Positions 51,570-61,140 are shown, counted from the stretch's first letter. The stretch is DNA of 61,655 nt from Shewanella sp. MBTL60-112-B2 (GCF_019655055.1 NZ_BPFA01000031.1:1-61655); one strand, 5' to 3'. The notes: generated from the letters alone by a model not told the origin. Program-made: numbers and translations.

Positions 51570-53237
51570 ATGACTGAATCTTTTGCTGATCTATTTGAAC
51601 AATCCCTTAATGAACTTGAATTCCGTCCTGGTTCTATCGTACGTGGTGTAGTTGTAGCCATCGAAAACGGTATGGTACTAGTTGACGCAGGTCTTAAGTC
51701 TGAAAGCCCAATCCCTGCTGAACAGTTCAAGAACGCTCAAGGCGCTCTAGAAGTTGCAGTTGGTGATGAAGTTGACGTAGCTCTTGACTCTGTTGAAGAT
51801 GGTTTCGGTGAAACTCAACTTTCTCGTGAGAAAGCTAAGCGTCACGAAGCTTGGATCGTTCTAGAAAAAGCGTACGAAGATGCTGAAACTGTAATCGGTA
51901 TCATCAATGGTAAGGTTAAAGGCGGTTTCACTGTTGAATTAAACGGTATCCGTGCATTCCTACCAGGTTCTCTAGTTGACGTTCGCCCAGTTCGCGATAC
52001 AGCTCACCTAGAAAACAAAGAATTAGAATTCAAAGTTATCAAGCTTGACCAGAAGCGTAACAACGTTGTTGTTTCTCGTCGTGCAGTTATCGAATCTGAA
52101 AGCAGCGCAGAGCGTGATGCTCTTCTTGAGAACCTTCAAGAAGGTCAATCAGTTAAGGGTATCGTTAAGAACCTTACTGACTACGGTGCATTCGTTGATC
52201 TTGGTGGTGTTGACGGTCTTCTACATATCACTGATATGGCTTGGAAGCGTGTTAAGCACCCATCTGAAATCGTTAATGTTGGTGACGAAATCAACGTTAA
52301 AGTTCTTAAGTATGACCGTGAGCGTACACGCGTATCACTAGGTCTTAAGCAACTTGGCGAAGATCCATGGTTAGAAATCAGCAAGCGCTACCCAGAAAAC
52401 ACACGTTTGACTGGTCGCGTTACTAACCTAACTGACTACGGTTGTTTCGTTGAAATCGAAGAAGGCGTTGAAGGTCTTGTTCACGTTTCTGAAATGGATT
52501 GGACTAACAAGAACATCCACCCATCTAAGGTTGTTAACCTAGGTGATGAAGTTGAAGTTCTAGTTCTTGACATCGATGAAGAGCGTCGTCGTATCTCTCT
52601 AGGTCTTAAGCAATGTAAGACTAACCCATGGGATGATTTCGCAGAGCGTTTCAACAAGGGCGACAAGGTTTCTGGTAAGATCAAGTCAATCACTGACTTC
52701 GGTATCTTCATCGGTCTTGACGGCGGCATCGACGGTCTAGTTCACCTTTCTGACATTTCTTGGAATGGTACTGGCGAAGATGCAGTTGCTGAATACAAGA
52801 AAGGCGACGAAATCCACGCTGTAGTTCTTTCAGTTGACCCAGAGCGTGAGCGCATCAGCTTAGGCGTTAAGCAAACTGAAGACGATCCATTCAATGCATA
52901 CCTTGCTGACAAGAAGAAAGGTGTTGTAGTAAATGGTGTTGTTACTGCAGTTGACGCAAAAGGTGTTACAATTGAACTAGCTGAGACTGTTGAAGGTTAC
53001 CTTCGCGTTTCAGATATCTCTCGTGAGCGCATCGAAGATGCATCAACAGTTTACTCTGTAGGTGACAAAGTCGAGTCTAAGTTCATGGGTGTGGATCGTA
53101 AGAACCGCACTATCAGCCTATCTATCCGTGCGAAAGATGAAGCTGAAGAGAAAGAAGCAATGGCTAGCTTGAACAGCCAAGAAGACGCTGTGATGAGCAG
53201 TGCAATGGCTGAAGCGTTTAAAGCAGCTCGTAAATAA
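51570..53237 (+). CDS. rpsA: 30S ribosomal protein S1
   Basis: 555 residues, two fewer than E. coli S1. Six S1 OB-fold repeats are visible: the first two bind the ribosome, and repeats 3-6 have the NLTDYGAFVDLGGVDGLLHITDMAW, GLVHVSEMDWTNK, IGLDGGIDGLVHLSDISW and GYLRVSDISRERIE cores. It recruits mRNA to the small subunit. A perfect 18-base palindrome (53253-53270) follows before ihfB. Confidence 0.98.
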   Translation: MTESFADLFEQSLNELEFRPGSIVRGVVVAIENGMVLVDAGLKSESPIPAEQFKNAQGALEVAVGDEVDVALDSVEDGFGETQLSREKAKRHEAWIVLEKAYEDAETVIGIINGKVKGGFTVELNGIRAFLPGSLVDVRPVRDTAHLENKELEFKVIKLDQKRNNVVVSRRAVIESESSAERDALLENLQEGQSVKGIVKNLTDYGAFVDLGGVDGLLHITDMAWKRVKHPSEIVNVGDEINVKVLKYDRERTRVSLGLKQLGEDPWLEISKRYPENTRLTGRVTNLTDYGCFVEIEEGVEGLVHVSEMDWTNKNIHPSKVVNLGDEVEVLVLDIDEERRRISLGLKQCKTNPWDDFAERFNKGDKVSGKIKSITDFGIFIGLDGGIDGLVHLSDISWNGTGEDAVAEYKKGDEIHAVVLSVDPERERISLGVKQTEDDPFNAYLADKKKGVVVNGVVTAVDAKGVTIELAETVEGYLRVSDISRERIEDASTVYSVGDKVESKFMGVDRKNRTISLSIRAKDEAEEKEAMASLNSQEDAVMSSAMAEAFKAARK

Positions 53238-53252
53238 TCGCCTTGAAGTTCA

Positions 53253-53270
53253 GGGGTGCTAGCACCCCTA
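53253..53270. other. Perfect 18-bp palindrome between rpsA and ihfB
   Basis: AGGGGTGCTAGCACCCCT is fully self-complementary. No T-run follows on the plus strand, so it may be an mRNA stabiliser or processing point rather than a terminator. Confidence 0.7.
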
Positions 53271-53309
53271 AAAGGTGACTGTGTTTGGCTTGATAATAGA
53301 GGGTATAGG

Positions 53310-53597
53310 ATGACTAAGTCCGAACTAATCGAAAAACTTGCCACTAGGCAGTCGCAGCTGTCTGCGAAAGAAGTGGAAGCCGCTATCAAAGAAATGTTGG
53401 AGCAAATGGCTGATACATTAGAAGCTGGAGATCGAATAGAGATCCGCGGTTTTGGTAGTTTCTCACTTCATTATCGTGCGCCACGCACTGGCCGTAATCC
53501 AAAGACTGGTACTTCAGTCGAATTGGAAGGCAAGTATGTACCGCACTTTAAGCCAGGCAAAGAACTGCGCGAACGTGTTGATGCTATTAACGCGTAA
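53310..53597 (+). CDS. ihfB: Integration host factor beta subunit
   Basis: 95 residues from the ATG at 53310 (AGAGGG upstream); an in-frame ATG at 53256 lies within the palindrome and is rejected. MTKSELIEKLATRQSQLSAKEVEAA start, RIEIRGFGSFSLHYRAPRTGRNPKTG DNA-binding arm with the Pro that intercalates, and PHFKPGKELRERV end. With IhfA it bends DNA. Terminator directly downstream. Confidence 0.97.
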   Translation: MTKSELIEKLATRQSQLSAKEVEAAIKEMLEQMADTLEAGDRIEIRGFGSFSLHYRAPRTGRNPKTGTSVELEGKYVPHFKPGKELRERVDAINA

Positions 53598-53609
53598 TTT
53601 ACATTGTAT

Positions 53610-53637
53610 TAAAAGCCTCCGTTAGGAGGCTTTTTTA
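53610..53637 (+). terminator. Terminator of ihfB
   Basis: AAAAGCCTCC and GGAGGCTTTT form a stem with a 4-base loop and a T-run. Confidence 0.95.
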
Positions 53638-53719
53638 TACCTAAAACTTAGGTATCACTAGCTAGTTCTCTCTTTTTCTTAGATAATTAAAGCTCACATA
53701 CGCGTTCATGGAGCAAAAC

Positions 53720-54028
53720 GTGAAGTCATTTATCATCGCTTTTATCGTCGCTGCGTTTTTTTTCTTAGCGCTTATCTTTGGCGCCCGAAACGAACAGGTT
53801 GTAACCATTAGTTATTTTGTTGCTCAGGGGGAATTTAGATTACCTCTGGTGTTAGCTTCTGTGTTTTTGGCTGGTTTTTTGGTGAGCTGGATTTTTGCTA
53901 TGTACCATATAGCAGGGCTAAAGTTATCTTTACGCCGTGCAAACAAAAAGCTATCTACATATGAAGACAAACAAGAGCAGTCAAAATCTGTGGCAGTGAA
54001 AAGCACTGATAAAGAAGTAGACGCCTAA
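53720..54028 (+). CDS. lapA: LPS assembly protein LapA
   Basis: About 102 residues from a GTG at 53720 with GGAG 7 bases upstream; an ATG at 53708 overlaps that site, so the GTG start is preferred. Two membrane helices (about residues 2-22 and 43-65), FGARNEQVVTISYFVAQGE between them, and a cytoplasmic charged coil (LRRANKKLSTYEDKQEQ). It is a partner of LapB in controlling LpxC and LPS amount. lapB starts one base after the stop. Confidence 0.9.
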   Translation: MKSFIIAFIVAAFFFLALIFGARNEQVVTISYFVAQGEFRLPLVLASVFLAGFLVSWIFAMYHIAGLKLSLRRANKKLSTYEDKQEQSKSVAVKSTDKEVDA

Positions 54029-54029
54029 T

Positions 54030-55190
54030 ATGTTAGAGATCCTCTTTCTGCTTCTTCCAATTGCTGCCGGCTACGGTTGGTATATGGGGCGCAGAAGTGT
54101 TAGACAGAAGCAGACAAATCAACGTAAGCAGCTAAGTCGAGACTATTTTACTGGACTTAATTTTCTATTGTCTAATGAGTCAGACAAAGCTGTGGATCTA
54201 TTTATCAGTATGTTGGATGTCGATGACGATACCATCGATACACACCTATCTTTAGGCTCGCTATTTCGTAAACGTGGTGAAGTCGACCGTTCAATCCGCA
54301 TTCATCAAAATTTAATCGCAAGACCAAGTTTAACTACTGAGCAAAGAGACATCGCCATGATGGAGCTTGGTAAAGATTATCTTGCTGCGGGTTTTTATGA
54401 CCGCGCAGAAGAGATTTTCATCAATTTGGTTAATCAAGACGACCACAGCGAAGAAGCTGAGACCCAGTTGATTGCAATATATCAAGTGACCAAAGATTGG
54501 CAAAAAGCCATCGATATTATCAAAAAGCTTAAGCGTAAACGTCAGCAAGAACTAAAGCATGAAAGTGCTCATTTTTATTGCGAGTTGGCAAACGAAGCTG
54601 AAGATGATGCATTAAAACTTAAAAACCTACAGTCTGCGATTAAACAAGATAACCAATGTGCTCGAGCCTTATTAACCTTAGCCGAGCAATACTTAAAGCA
54701 AGAAGAATTTAAGTTATGTAAACAGACCATTGAGAAGCTGCTTACTACTGATATCGATTTATTGCCTGATGCCTTACCGATTGCTAAAGAAGCGTACTTG
54801 CTAACAAATGACAGTACCGGCTATCAAGAGCTCTTAAGAGAGGCGATTGAAAAAGGCGCGGGTGCAAGCATTACGATTACGCTTGCTCAGCATATGATTG
54901 AACAAGGGCATCCCAAAGATGCAGAAAAGCTGATTATGGAAGGTCTAATTAGACACCCAACCATGAAAAGCTTTCAGCACTTAATGAAAATGCAATTGCA
55001 GCAAGCGGAAGAAGGCCAGGCAAAGAAGAGTTTGTCGATGCTAGAGCAGCTTGTTGAACAACAAATTAAATATCGACCAGGTTATCGTTGTCGAGAATGT
55101 GGATTCCCATCACACAGATTATATTGGCATTGCCCCTCTTGTAAGCATTGGGGCAGCATAAAAAGGATCAGAGGCCTAGACGGAGAGTAA
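54030..55190 (+). CDS. lapB: LPS assembly protein LapB
   Basis: 386 residues. N-terminal membrane anchor (LEILFLLLPIAAGYGWYMG), then about nine TPR repeats (from about residue 35 to 345) and a C-terminal rubredoxin-type metal site (CRECGFPSHRLYWHCPSC). It acts as adaptor that presents LpxC to FtsH, balancing LPS and phospholipid. The same gene was named yciM in E. coli. Follows lapA and precedes pyrF, as in E. coli. Confidence 0.96.
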   Translation: MLEILFLLLPIAAGYGWYMGRRSVRQKQTNQRKQLSRDYFTGLNFLLSNESDKAVDLFISMLDVDDDTIDTHLSLGSLFRKRGEVDRSIRIHQNLIARPSLTTEQRDIAMMELGKDYLAAGFYDRAEEIFINLVNQDDHSEEAETQLIAIYQVTKDWQKAIDIIKKLKRKRQQELKHESAHFYCELANEAEDDALKLKNLQSAIKQDNQCARALLTLAEQYLKQEEFKLCKQTIEKLLTTDIDLLPDALPIAKEAYLLTNDSTGYQELLREAIEKGAGASITITLAQHMIEQGHPKDAEKLIMEGLIRHPTMKSFQHLMKMQLQQAEEGQAKKSLSMLEQLVEQQIKYRPGYRCRECGFPSHRLYWHCPSCKHWGSIKRIRGLDGE

Positions 55191-55256
55191 CCGTAATTGG
55201 CTCTGGTTTATTAACAAAAACAGTAAAACCTACACCGCAAAGCGATTGGAGAAACA

Positions 55257-55952
55257 ATGACTAACAAGCCTATTTTAGTTGCCCTAGACTATGATAATAA
55301 GAATGATGCTTTGCAGCTAATCGATCAATTAGATCCTGATATGTGCCGCCTAAAAGTTGGCAAAGAGATGTTTACTCTTTTTGGTCCACAGTTAGTAACC
55401 GATATCCACAGTCGTGGATTTGAATTGTTCCTGGATTTAAAGTTCCACGATATTCCAAACACGGTTGCTAAAGCGGTTGCTGCCGCAGCAGAGTTGGGCG
55501 TGTGGATGACAAATATCCATGCATCAGGAGGTTTAGCCATGATGGAAGCGGCTAAACGCGCACTAGAGCAATATGGTGATAAAGCGCCACTATTGATTGC
55601 AGTGACAGTATTAACATCCATGAGCGATGAAGAGCTTAAATTACTCGGTATTAACGTTCCAGCTTCAGAGCATGTATTGCGCTTAGCGGCGTTAACGAAA
55701 CAAGCAGGCCTTGATGGTGTGGTTTGTTCGGCGCAAGAGTCAAGCTTGTTAAAAGCGCAGTTTGGTCAAGACTTTAAACTGATCACGCCTGGTATCCGAC
55801 CTGTAGGCAGTGATAATGGCGACCAACATCGTGTGATGACGCCACCTCAAGCTTTAGCCGCTGGTTCTGACTATTTAGTGATTGGCCGGCCAATTACCAA
55901 AGCCGCAGATCCATTAAAAGCATTGCAGGCAATTCATCAAACAATTGCTTAA
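55257..55952 (+). CDS. pyrF: Orotidine 5'-phosphate decarboxylase
   Basis: 231 residues. VALDYDNKNDALQLIDQL, the catalytic DLKFHDIPNTV (Asp-Lys-Asp charge network), MTNIHASGG, ITPGIRPVGSDNGDQHRVMTP and YLVIGRPIT. TIM-barrel enzyme making UMP. GGAG lies 8 bases before the ATG. Confidence 0.98.
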   Translation: MTNKPILVALDYDNKNDALQLIDQLDPDMCRLKVGKEMFTLFGPQLVTDIHSRGFELFLDLKFHDIPNTVAKAVAAAAELGVWMTNIHASGGLAMMEAAKRALEQYGDKAPLLIAVTVLTSMSDEELKLLGINVPASEHVLRLAALTKQAGLDGVVCSAQESSLLKAQFGQDFKLITPGIRPVGSDNGDQHRVMTPPQALAAGSDYLVIGRPITKAADPLKALQAIHQTIA

Positions 55953-56024
55953 TCGTTTGATGCCTAGTAGGTTGGTCTAAATCGCAGTGAATGATTTAGA
56001 TAAACCTTTGGGAGAGAAGTGACG

Positions 56025-56831
56025 ATGTTTAGCTATCAAGGAAAGAATGTAGTCGTAGTTGGCGGTACTAGTGGGATCAATCTAGGTATCGCTATTCGCT
56101 TCTCTCAAGCTGGCGCCAATGTTGCTGTTGCAAGTCGTAGTGAAGACAAAGTGACTGCTGCTGTAGGGCAACTCAAGCAAGCTAATCCTGCTGGAAATCA
56201 TTTTGGTGTGTGTTTTGACGTTAGAGATCTAGAAGCGTTAAAGCAAGGTTTCAAAGTCATTGAAAACAGCTTTTCACATATAGATGTCTTAGTCAGCGGC
56301 GCAGCGGGTAACTTTCCATCGACGGCTGAAAACCTATCTGAAAACGGTTTTAAATCTGTTATGGATATTGACTTATTAGGTAGTTTTCAGGTGTTAAAGC
56401 AAGCGTATCCGCTGATAAAGGAACATGGCGGTGCTATCATTCAGATCTCGGCGCCTCAGGCATATATACCAATGCCTATGCAAGTACATGTTTGCGCAGC
56501 CAAAGCTGGTGTTGATATGTTAACTAAAACATTGGCTATTGAATGGGGCTGTAAAGGGATCCGCATCAATTCAATTGTACCTGGCCCTATCGCTGGTACA
56601 GAAGGCTTTGATAGACTAGCGCCAACAGCGGAATTACAAGCGCATGTGGCAAAAGGCGTCCCTTTAAGACGCAACGGCCAGTGTGATGACATTGCCAATG
56701 CAGCATTGTTTTTAGCGTCAGATATGGCGTCATACATCACAGGTACGGTATTACCTGTTGATGGTGGTTGGTCACTTGGTGGCGCGGGTGCCGCGATTGC
56801 TGAAATTGGTCAACTCGCCAAACGCAGTTAA
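56025..56831 (+). CDS. SDR family oxidoreductase
   Basis: About 268 residues from the ATG at 56025 (GGAGAG 8 bases upstream); a GTG at 56019 is too close to that site. Cofactor site GGTSGINLGIAIRF (Gly-rich, TSGIN variant), SGAAGNFPS in place of NNAG, and PMQVHVCAAKAGVDMLTKTLAIEWG where the usual catalytic Tyr-x3-Lys reads His-Val-Cys-Ala-Ala-Lys. The missing Tyr resembles 2,4-dienoyl-CoA reductase-like (PDCR/DECR) SDRs. C-terminal YITGTVLPVDGGWSL. Substrate unknown; an acyl-CoA is possible. Confidence 0.85.
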   Translation: MFSYQGKNVVVVGGTSGINLGIAIRFSQAGANVAVASRSEDKVTAAVGQLKQANPAGNHFGVCFDVRDLEALKQGFKVIENSFSHIDVLVSGAAGNFPSTAENLSENGFKSVMDIDLLGSFQVLKQAYPLIKEHGGAIIQISAPQAYIPMPMQVHVCAAKAGVDMLTKTLAIEWGCKGIRINSIVPGPIAGTEGFDRLAPTAELQAHVAKGVPLRRNGQCDDIANAALFLASDMASYITGTVLPVDGGWSLGGAGAAIAEIGQLAKRS

Positions 56832-56871
56832 GTATAGAGATAAAGTAAAAGTTAAATAGAGAAGTAGAGCT

Positions 56872-57414
56872 ATGGCAAACCCATTTCAAGAGCAGCTTTT
56901 AAAAGCGGGCTTAGTTAGTAAACAGAAAGTAAAAGATACTAAAACGCAAAAGCGTCGTGATAGAAAAGCCAAAGTTGATGATGGCTCAGAGGCATTAAAG
57001 CAAGAAATTGCAGCTAAAAAGCAAGCTCAGGTAGACAAAGATAAACAGTTAAATGAACAGCGTTTTGCTGAAGCTTCTGAAAAAGGCTTGGTACGTGGTC
57101 TTGTGACTGAGTTTAAAAAGTTTGCGATTACTGCACCAAAAGATGCAGAAATTAAGTTTAACTTTACCTTCGAGAATAAGATCTACTCATTATACGTCAA
57201 TGAAAAGATGCAAAGTGAATTGTTAAATGGTCACTTAGGGATCCTTCGTCACGAGGAAGTGAGTTACTTGGTACCACATAAACTGGCTGAGCGGGTTAAC
57301 TTATTAGTGCCAGCTTGGGTTGGTTACCTATGGACCCAAGAAGAGAGCACTGAAGTTGTTGAAGAAGACGATCCATATGCAGATTATGTTATTCCAGATG
57401 ATCTAATGTGGTAA
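56872..57414 (+). CDS. yaiL: YaiL family protein (DUF2058)
   Basis: 180 residues. NPFQEQLLKAGLVSKQKVKDTKTQKRRDRK, a long charged helix (about residues 30-75) and a C-terminal beta region with VPHKLAERVNLLVPAWVGYLW define this family. Nucleoid or ribosome-associated roles have been suggested; function unknown. A strong terminator follows. Confidence 0.88.
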   Translation: MANPFQEQLLKAGLVSKQKVKDTKTQKRRDRKAKVDDGSEALKQEIAAKKQAQVDKDKQLNEQRFAEASEKGLVRGLVTEFKKFAITAPKDAEIKFNFTFENKIYSLYVNEKMQSELLNGHLGILRHEEVSYLVPHKLAERVNLLVPAWVGYLWTQEESTEVVEEDDPYADYVIPDDLMW

Positions 57415-57464
57415 CCATAATCTGCTGTAAATCTATCTGTTGTAACGGATAGACAGTTAAGCCT

Positions 57465-57500
57465 TAAAGCCATAATGAGACACTCATTATGGCTTTTTTG
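57465..57500 (+). terminator. Terminator of yaiL
   Basis: AAAGCCATAATGAG and CTCATTATGGCTTT form a 14-bp stem with a short loop and a T-run. Confidence 0.95.
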
Positions 57501-57707
57501 CTATATCAAGCGTAAATAAGTATTTTTCTATCCTTACATGTTAAACATTACGGGCTATTAAAAGCTGCCTCATTGCTATGCGGCTGAATTAAATTCACTT
57601 TGCATATTGTATATCAATTGTTACATTTTTGTTTCGTTGGGTCTAAGGCCATTTGTGTCAGCCCGATTTAGCGTTTGATAATAACGAAAGTGGAGAATTG
57701 AATTGAT

Positions 57708-59966
57708 ATGTCTAACAATAAAAATGTGTTCAAACCTTTATATCTAAGCCTAGTAATCGCGTTGTCTTTAACTGCCTGTGGAGGAAGTAGTGATGACACA
57801 TCAGCTGATGTCATCATACCGGAACCGACACCCGTGCCAGAAACTGATAACGCAGGTGAGGAGTTGGTACTTGATACAGTAAGAGAGCATATCAATACGA
57901 GCGAGCCAATTTCATTCTATGTGGATGTGCTCGATCCCGCTGCTAGCTTAGTTGTTAGTTTATTTAGTGGTACCGAAGATAAGTCTCTTGGTGATCCCGA
58001 TGTTTACGTTCGCTATGAAAGTACTGCGAGTGCAGGCGAAACAGGTGAATTTGATTGTGTTTCATATAATGCTAGCGATTATAACGAAACCTGCATTATT
58101 GATGACGTAGAGGCTGGTCGTTACCATATTCTAATCGATGCCTATAGCGATAAACCTACGGTGGATGCCTCTATTGTTGCGACCACTTCTTTATTTAATC
58201 AAAGTCTATTATGCGAAGAACCCGTTAGGATCCGAGCGCAAGATCTAACCGATGAACAAATGCTCGCTGCATGTAATGTCATTATTGAAACAAAGCAGCG
58301 ATTTGACTCTGTGTTAAGTGCGAGTATCGCCCCTGATTTTGGGGCTTCTGTTCCAAATGATTTAAATGAAGTTACCAATATTAATATTTTTAGCAGCTTA
58401 TCGAACCATGCAGCATGGGCTGAGCACTTGTTTGATACACCCAACACCAGTGGCATTTATTTTGAAACGTCACCCACCGACTGGTGGCATGACTCAACCA
58501 TTTTAACCTTTAACGCGTTAGAGTGGAGTGGGGGAAGAAACGTTATTCGCTCTTTAAGTCATGAATATGTTCATGCTTTAGATGGCCGCTATAACAAGGA
58601 AGGCGACTACAGAGCTGACATGGCATGGTGGAGTGAAGGGTTAGCTGAATATATCGGGACTTATTATCAGCGTAGCTACCAAAGTCTTGTAACAGCAAAT
58701 GAAAGTGAATCTTATACACTGAAACAAATCTTTGCAGGCGATGCTGATAGCTATTCATGGGGCCAATTGGCTGTGGCTTTTCTTATTGAAGAGCAACCTG
58801 AGCGAGTGACCTCTATGCTCAGTGAAATGCGTGCAGGTAATTGGACTGAATATAATACGTTATTAGCGGATATCGCAGCTTCCCATCAACTTGATTTTGA
58901 AACTTGGTACACACAAAACCTGATAGAGCAGTTTGGCCTTAACGATAAAGAGTTAATTCTTGGAGATTATGAGCCTATAAATGGCCGAGGTGGTTGGGTT
59001 TTCTCTGTTGAGGTTTCTGAGGGAACTGAATCCCTTACCGTGAATAGCTTTGGTGGCTCAGGCAATGTTGACATGTGGGTGAGCTTTAACTCTGCATTTC
59101 ATCCTAGTGTTAATGATGCTAGTTTATGCGCATCAATGACAGATAATAGTAACCAAGAGTCTTGCATCATAGATGCTCCTAATGCTGGCAAATACTACAT
59201 CACAATTGCTTCTGATTTTGCTGGTGGCGATATTGTCGATCTGTATTTATCAACTTGTTCAGGTAAAGACTGCACGGTTTCACTACCAGCGCAGCAAGCC
59301 TTAACAACCATTACCGAACCTTATTTACCTCATTGGCCAGAGAAAGGAACTTTAGGCACCTGTAGCCTCGCAGAAACTTACCGTACTTCATATGATTACG
59401 CTGAAGATGTTTCTATCACTAATACTACGGATACTGAAGTTAAAGTGTATTGGTTAAGTAATAGTAAGGCAGATAAATCGGGTGGGGCTTACATGACGTT
59501 GGCACAAGGCGATAGCTTTACACCTGATAACTGGTACATTGGGGAGCGAGTCATGTTAACCGACAAAACTGATAACTGCCTAAGTGTGGCTATTCTAAAT
59601 GATGAAAATAATCAATTTCAAATACTAGAGCAGCATGTAGAAGGTGCTGTGGATGTAGTTGAGATCCCTGAGGCAACGGCAGAGATGGGCAGTTGTGATT
59701 TAGCTGCACCCTATACTCGTGAGTCAGATTATGCGCCAGAGTTTATTGTCGCTAATACATCGACAACACCTTATAACTTGTATTGGATCGACTTCAATTC
59801 TGGCTTGCCTAATTTGAGTAATAATTATGCAACTCTAGGCCGAAACGAAATGTATACAGCAGATTACTGGGTTGTTGGTGATCGTATGATGGTGACAGAT
59901 AGTGACAATCAATGCATTGGTGTTCTTAACTTAAACGCAAGCAGCAATATTTTTGTTCTTGATTAA
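57708..59966 (+). CDS. Secreted lipoprotein metalloprotease, M9 collagenase-like
   Basis: 752 residues. Lipobox LTAC (Cys near residue 23) gives a lipoprotein; a Pro/Glu-rich spacer follows, then a pre-peptidase-like beta domain (about 50-160). The M9 catalytic region contains SHEYVHALDGRYN (zinc His285, His289, Glu286) and WWSEGLAEYIG with the third ligand at Glu310 or Glu314. A second beta domain (about 415-520) and two C-terminal repeats (SCDLAAPYTRESDY-type, about 545-640 and 660-752) follow. Probably an outer-membrane-tethered or released protease degrading collagen-like proteins. Terminator downstream. Confidence 0.85.
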   Translation: MSNNKNVFKPLYLSLVIALSLTACGGSSDDTSADVIIPEPTPVPETDNAGEELVLDTVREHINTSEPISFYVDVLDPAASLVVSLFSGTEDKSLGDPDVYVRYESTASAGETGEFDCVSYNASDYNETCIIDDVEAGRYHILIDAYSDKPTVDASIVATTSLFNQSLLCEEPVRIRAQDLTDEQMLAACNVIIETKQRFDSVLSASIAPDFGASVPNDLNEVTNINIFSSLSNHAAWAEHLFDTPNTSGIYFETSPTDWWHDSTILTFNALEWSGGRNVIRSLSHEYVHALDGRYNKEGDYRADMAWWSEGLAEYIGTYYQRSYQSLVTANESESYTLKQIFAGDADSYSWGQLAVAFLIEEQPERVTSMLSEMRAGNWTEYNTLLADIAASHQLDFETWYTQNLIEQFGLNDKELILGDYEPINGRGGWVFSVEVSEGTESLTVNSFGGSGNVDMWVSFNSAFHPSVNDASLCASMTDNSNQESCIIDAPNAGKYYITIASDFAGGDIVDLYLSTCSGKDCTVSLPAQQALTTITEPYLPHWPEKGTLGTCSLAETYRTSYDYAEDVSITNTTDTEVKVYWLSNSKADKSGGAYMTLAQGDSFTPDNWYIGERVMLTDKTDNCLSVAILNDENNQFQILEQHVEGAVDVVEIPEATAEMGSCDLAAPYTRESDYAPEFIVANTSTTPYNLYWIDFNSGLPNLSNNYATLGRNEMYTADYWVVGDRMMVTDSDNQCIGVLNLNASSNIFVLD

Positions 59967-59986
59967 TTGACACCCATTAGCAGATA

Positions 59987-60019
59987 AAAGGCTTGGAACA
60001 CATGCTCCAAGCCTTTTTT
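59987..60019 (+). terminator. Terminator of the collagenase-like gene
   Basis: AAAGGCTTGGA and TCCAAGCCTTT form an 11-bp stem with an 8-base loop and T-run. Confidence 0.93.
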
Positions 60020-60110
60020 ATTGGCAGAAGATGCGCTAAGTTGATGTCCATCTTGTGTCGTTGCAATGGGTATTAGAGTAATTAATGACTTTTACTATGG
60101 AGCGTAAAAT

Positions 60111-60590
60111 TTGACTAGAATCGTTATTTTTGGCAATTCAGGCTCAGGTAAGTCCACCTTAGCAAAACAGTTAAGTGAGAAGCATGGACTCGCTCATCTT
60201 GATTTAGATTTAATTGCCTGGTTACCACAAATGCCACCTAAACGAAAACCTATACAAGAATCCGCAGTGGAAATCGAACGCTTTGCCCTAAAAAACAATA
60301 ACTGGGTAATAGAAGGCTGTTATTCGGATCTGTTGCAATTGGCGATGAGCCAAGCGAGTGAAATAATCTTCCTAAACTTAAGCGTCGATGCTTGTATAGC
60401 CCACACTAGAAAACGCCCCTGGGAGCCCCATAAATATGCTTCAAAGCAAGCGCAGGATAACAATCTAGATATGTTACTTGAATGGATTGAACAATATGAA
60501 TCTAGGCAAGATACCTTCTCGTTATCGGCACATCAATTGTTGTTCACTCAATTTAATGGCAAGAAAACCATGATCAACAGTAATCAATAA
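60111..60590 (+). CDS. P-loop NTPase, adenylate kinase-like
   Basis: 159 residues with a TTG start, GGAGCG 6 bases upstream. Walker A GNSGSGKSTLAK at residues 8-19, followed by HGLAHLDLDLIAW and VIEGCYSDLLQLA, as in small nucleotide or shikimate kinase-like proteins (FlaR/topology modulation type). It probably phosphorylates a small molecule; substrate unknown. Monocistronic. Confidence 0.8.
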   Translation: MTRIVIFGNSGSGKSTLAKQLSEKHGLAHLDLDLIAWLPQMPPKRKPIQESAVEIERFALKNNNWVIEGCYSDLLQLAMSQASEIIFLNLSVDACIAHTRKRPWEPHKYASKQAQDNNLDMLLEWIEQYESRQDTFSLSAHQLLFTQFNGKKTMINSNQ

Positions 60591-60649
60591 AAGTGGCTAA
60601 TATCTGCAGCTTGACGTCGGCGACCAAGTTGCTATTTAGTCGATCGCTA

Positions 60650-60880
60650 CAGGCTAACTTTTGCCCCAAAATGAGTTAGCCTTCGAATGAAGGCTGATTA
60701 CATTTCTTGTTTGTATCGTTGCTACATGGAAGCGAGTTCTGTGTTGCTGCTTAATCGTTATCAATCGCCTGCAGCGGGCGCATGTGCAGACACTGCCGTG
60801 ACACGCTGCAAGTCCATCCTTGGAAGCTCGGCCATGACATCCATGTCATGGACGGTCACGGCCGTGTCTACACGTGGTAA
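60650..60880. repeat. Intergenic repeat, copy 1, ending in a large hairpin
   Basis: Starts with GGCTAACT...AGTTAGCC, continues through ATGAAGGCTGATTACATTT, and ends in a palindromic block. GCAGACACTGCCGTGAC (60786-60802) faces GTCACGGCCGTGTCTAC (60855-60871), two mismatches in 17. Between them is a perfect CCATGACAT-CC-ATGTCATGG hairpin (60832-60851). A second, diverged copy begins at about 60907. No gene is supported here. Confidence 0.8.
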
Positions 60881-60906
60881 TTGTTGTACAAATTTAGGAA
60901 ATAATG

Positions 60907-61140
60907 GTTCGGTTTCTAACTTGAAAATGCCCCAAAGTGAGTTAACCATCGGATGAAGGCTGATTACATTTTTTTGTATTTGTTACTACGGGGTAGCCCG
61001 TTTGAACTTGTAGCTTCATGGCTATTAATCGCCTTCAGCGGGGTATGTGCAGACACTGCCGTGACACGCTGTAAATATGTCCCTATACGTTCTGCGGTTT
61101 CATCCCTGAAACCGAAGCCCGCAGCCGTATCAGCACTAGG
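60907..61140. repeat. Intergenic repeat, copy 2
   Basis: A diverged direct copy of 60650-60880, offset by about 263-266 bases. It shares TGCCCCAAAGTGAGTTA, GATGAAGGCTGATTACATTT and TGCAGACACTGCCGTGACAC. The central hairpin is replaced by GGTTTC/GAAACC, and the right arm is degenerate. Confidence 0.8.
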
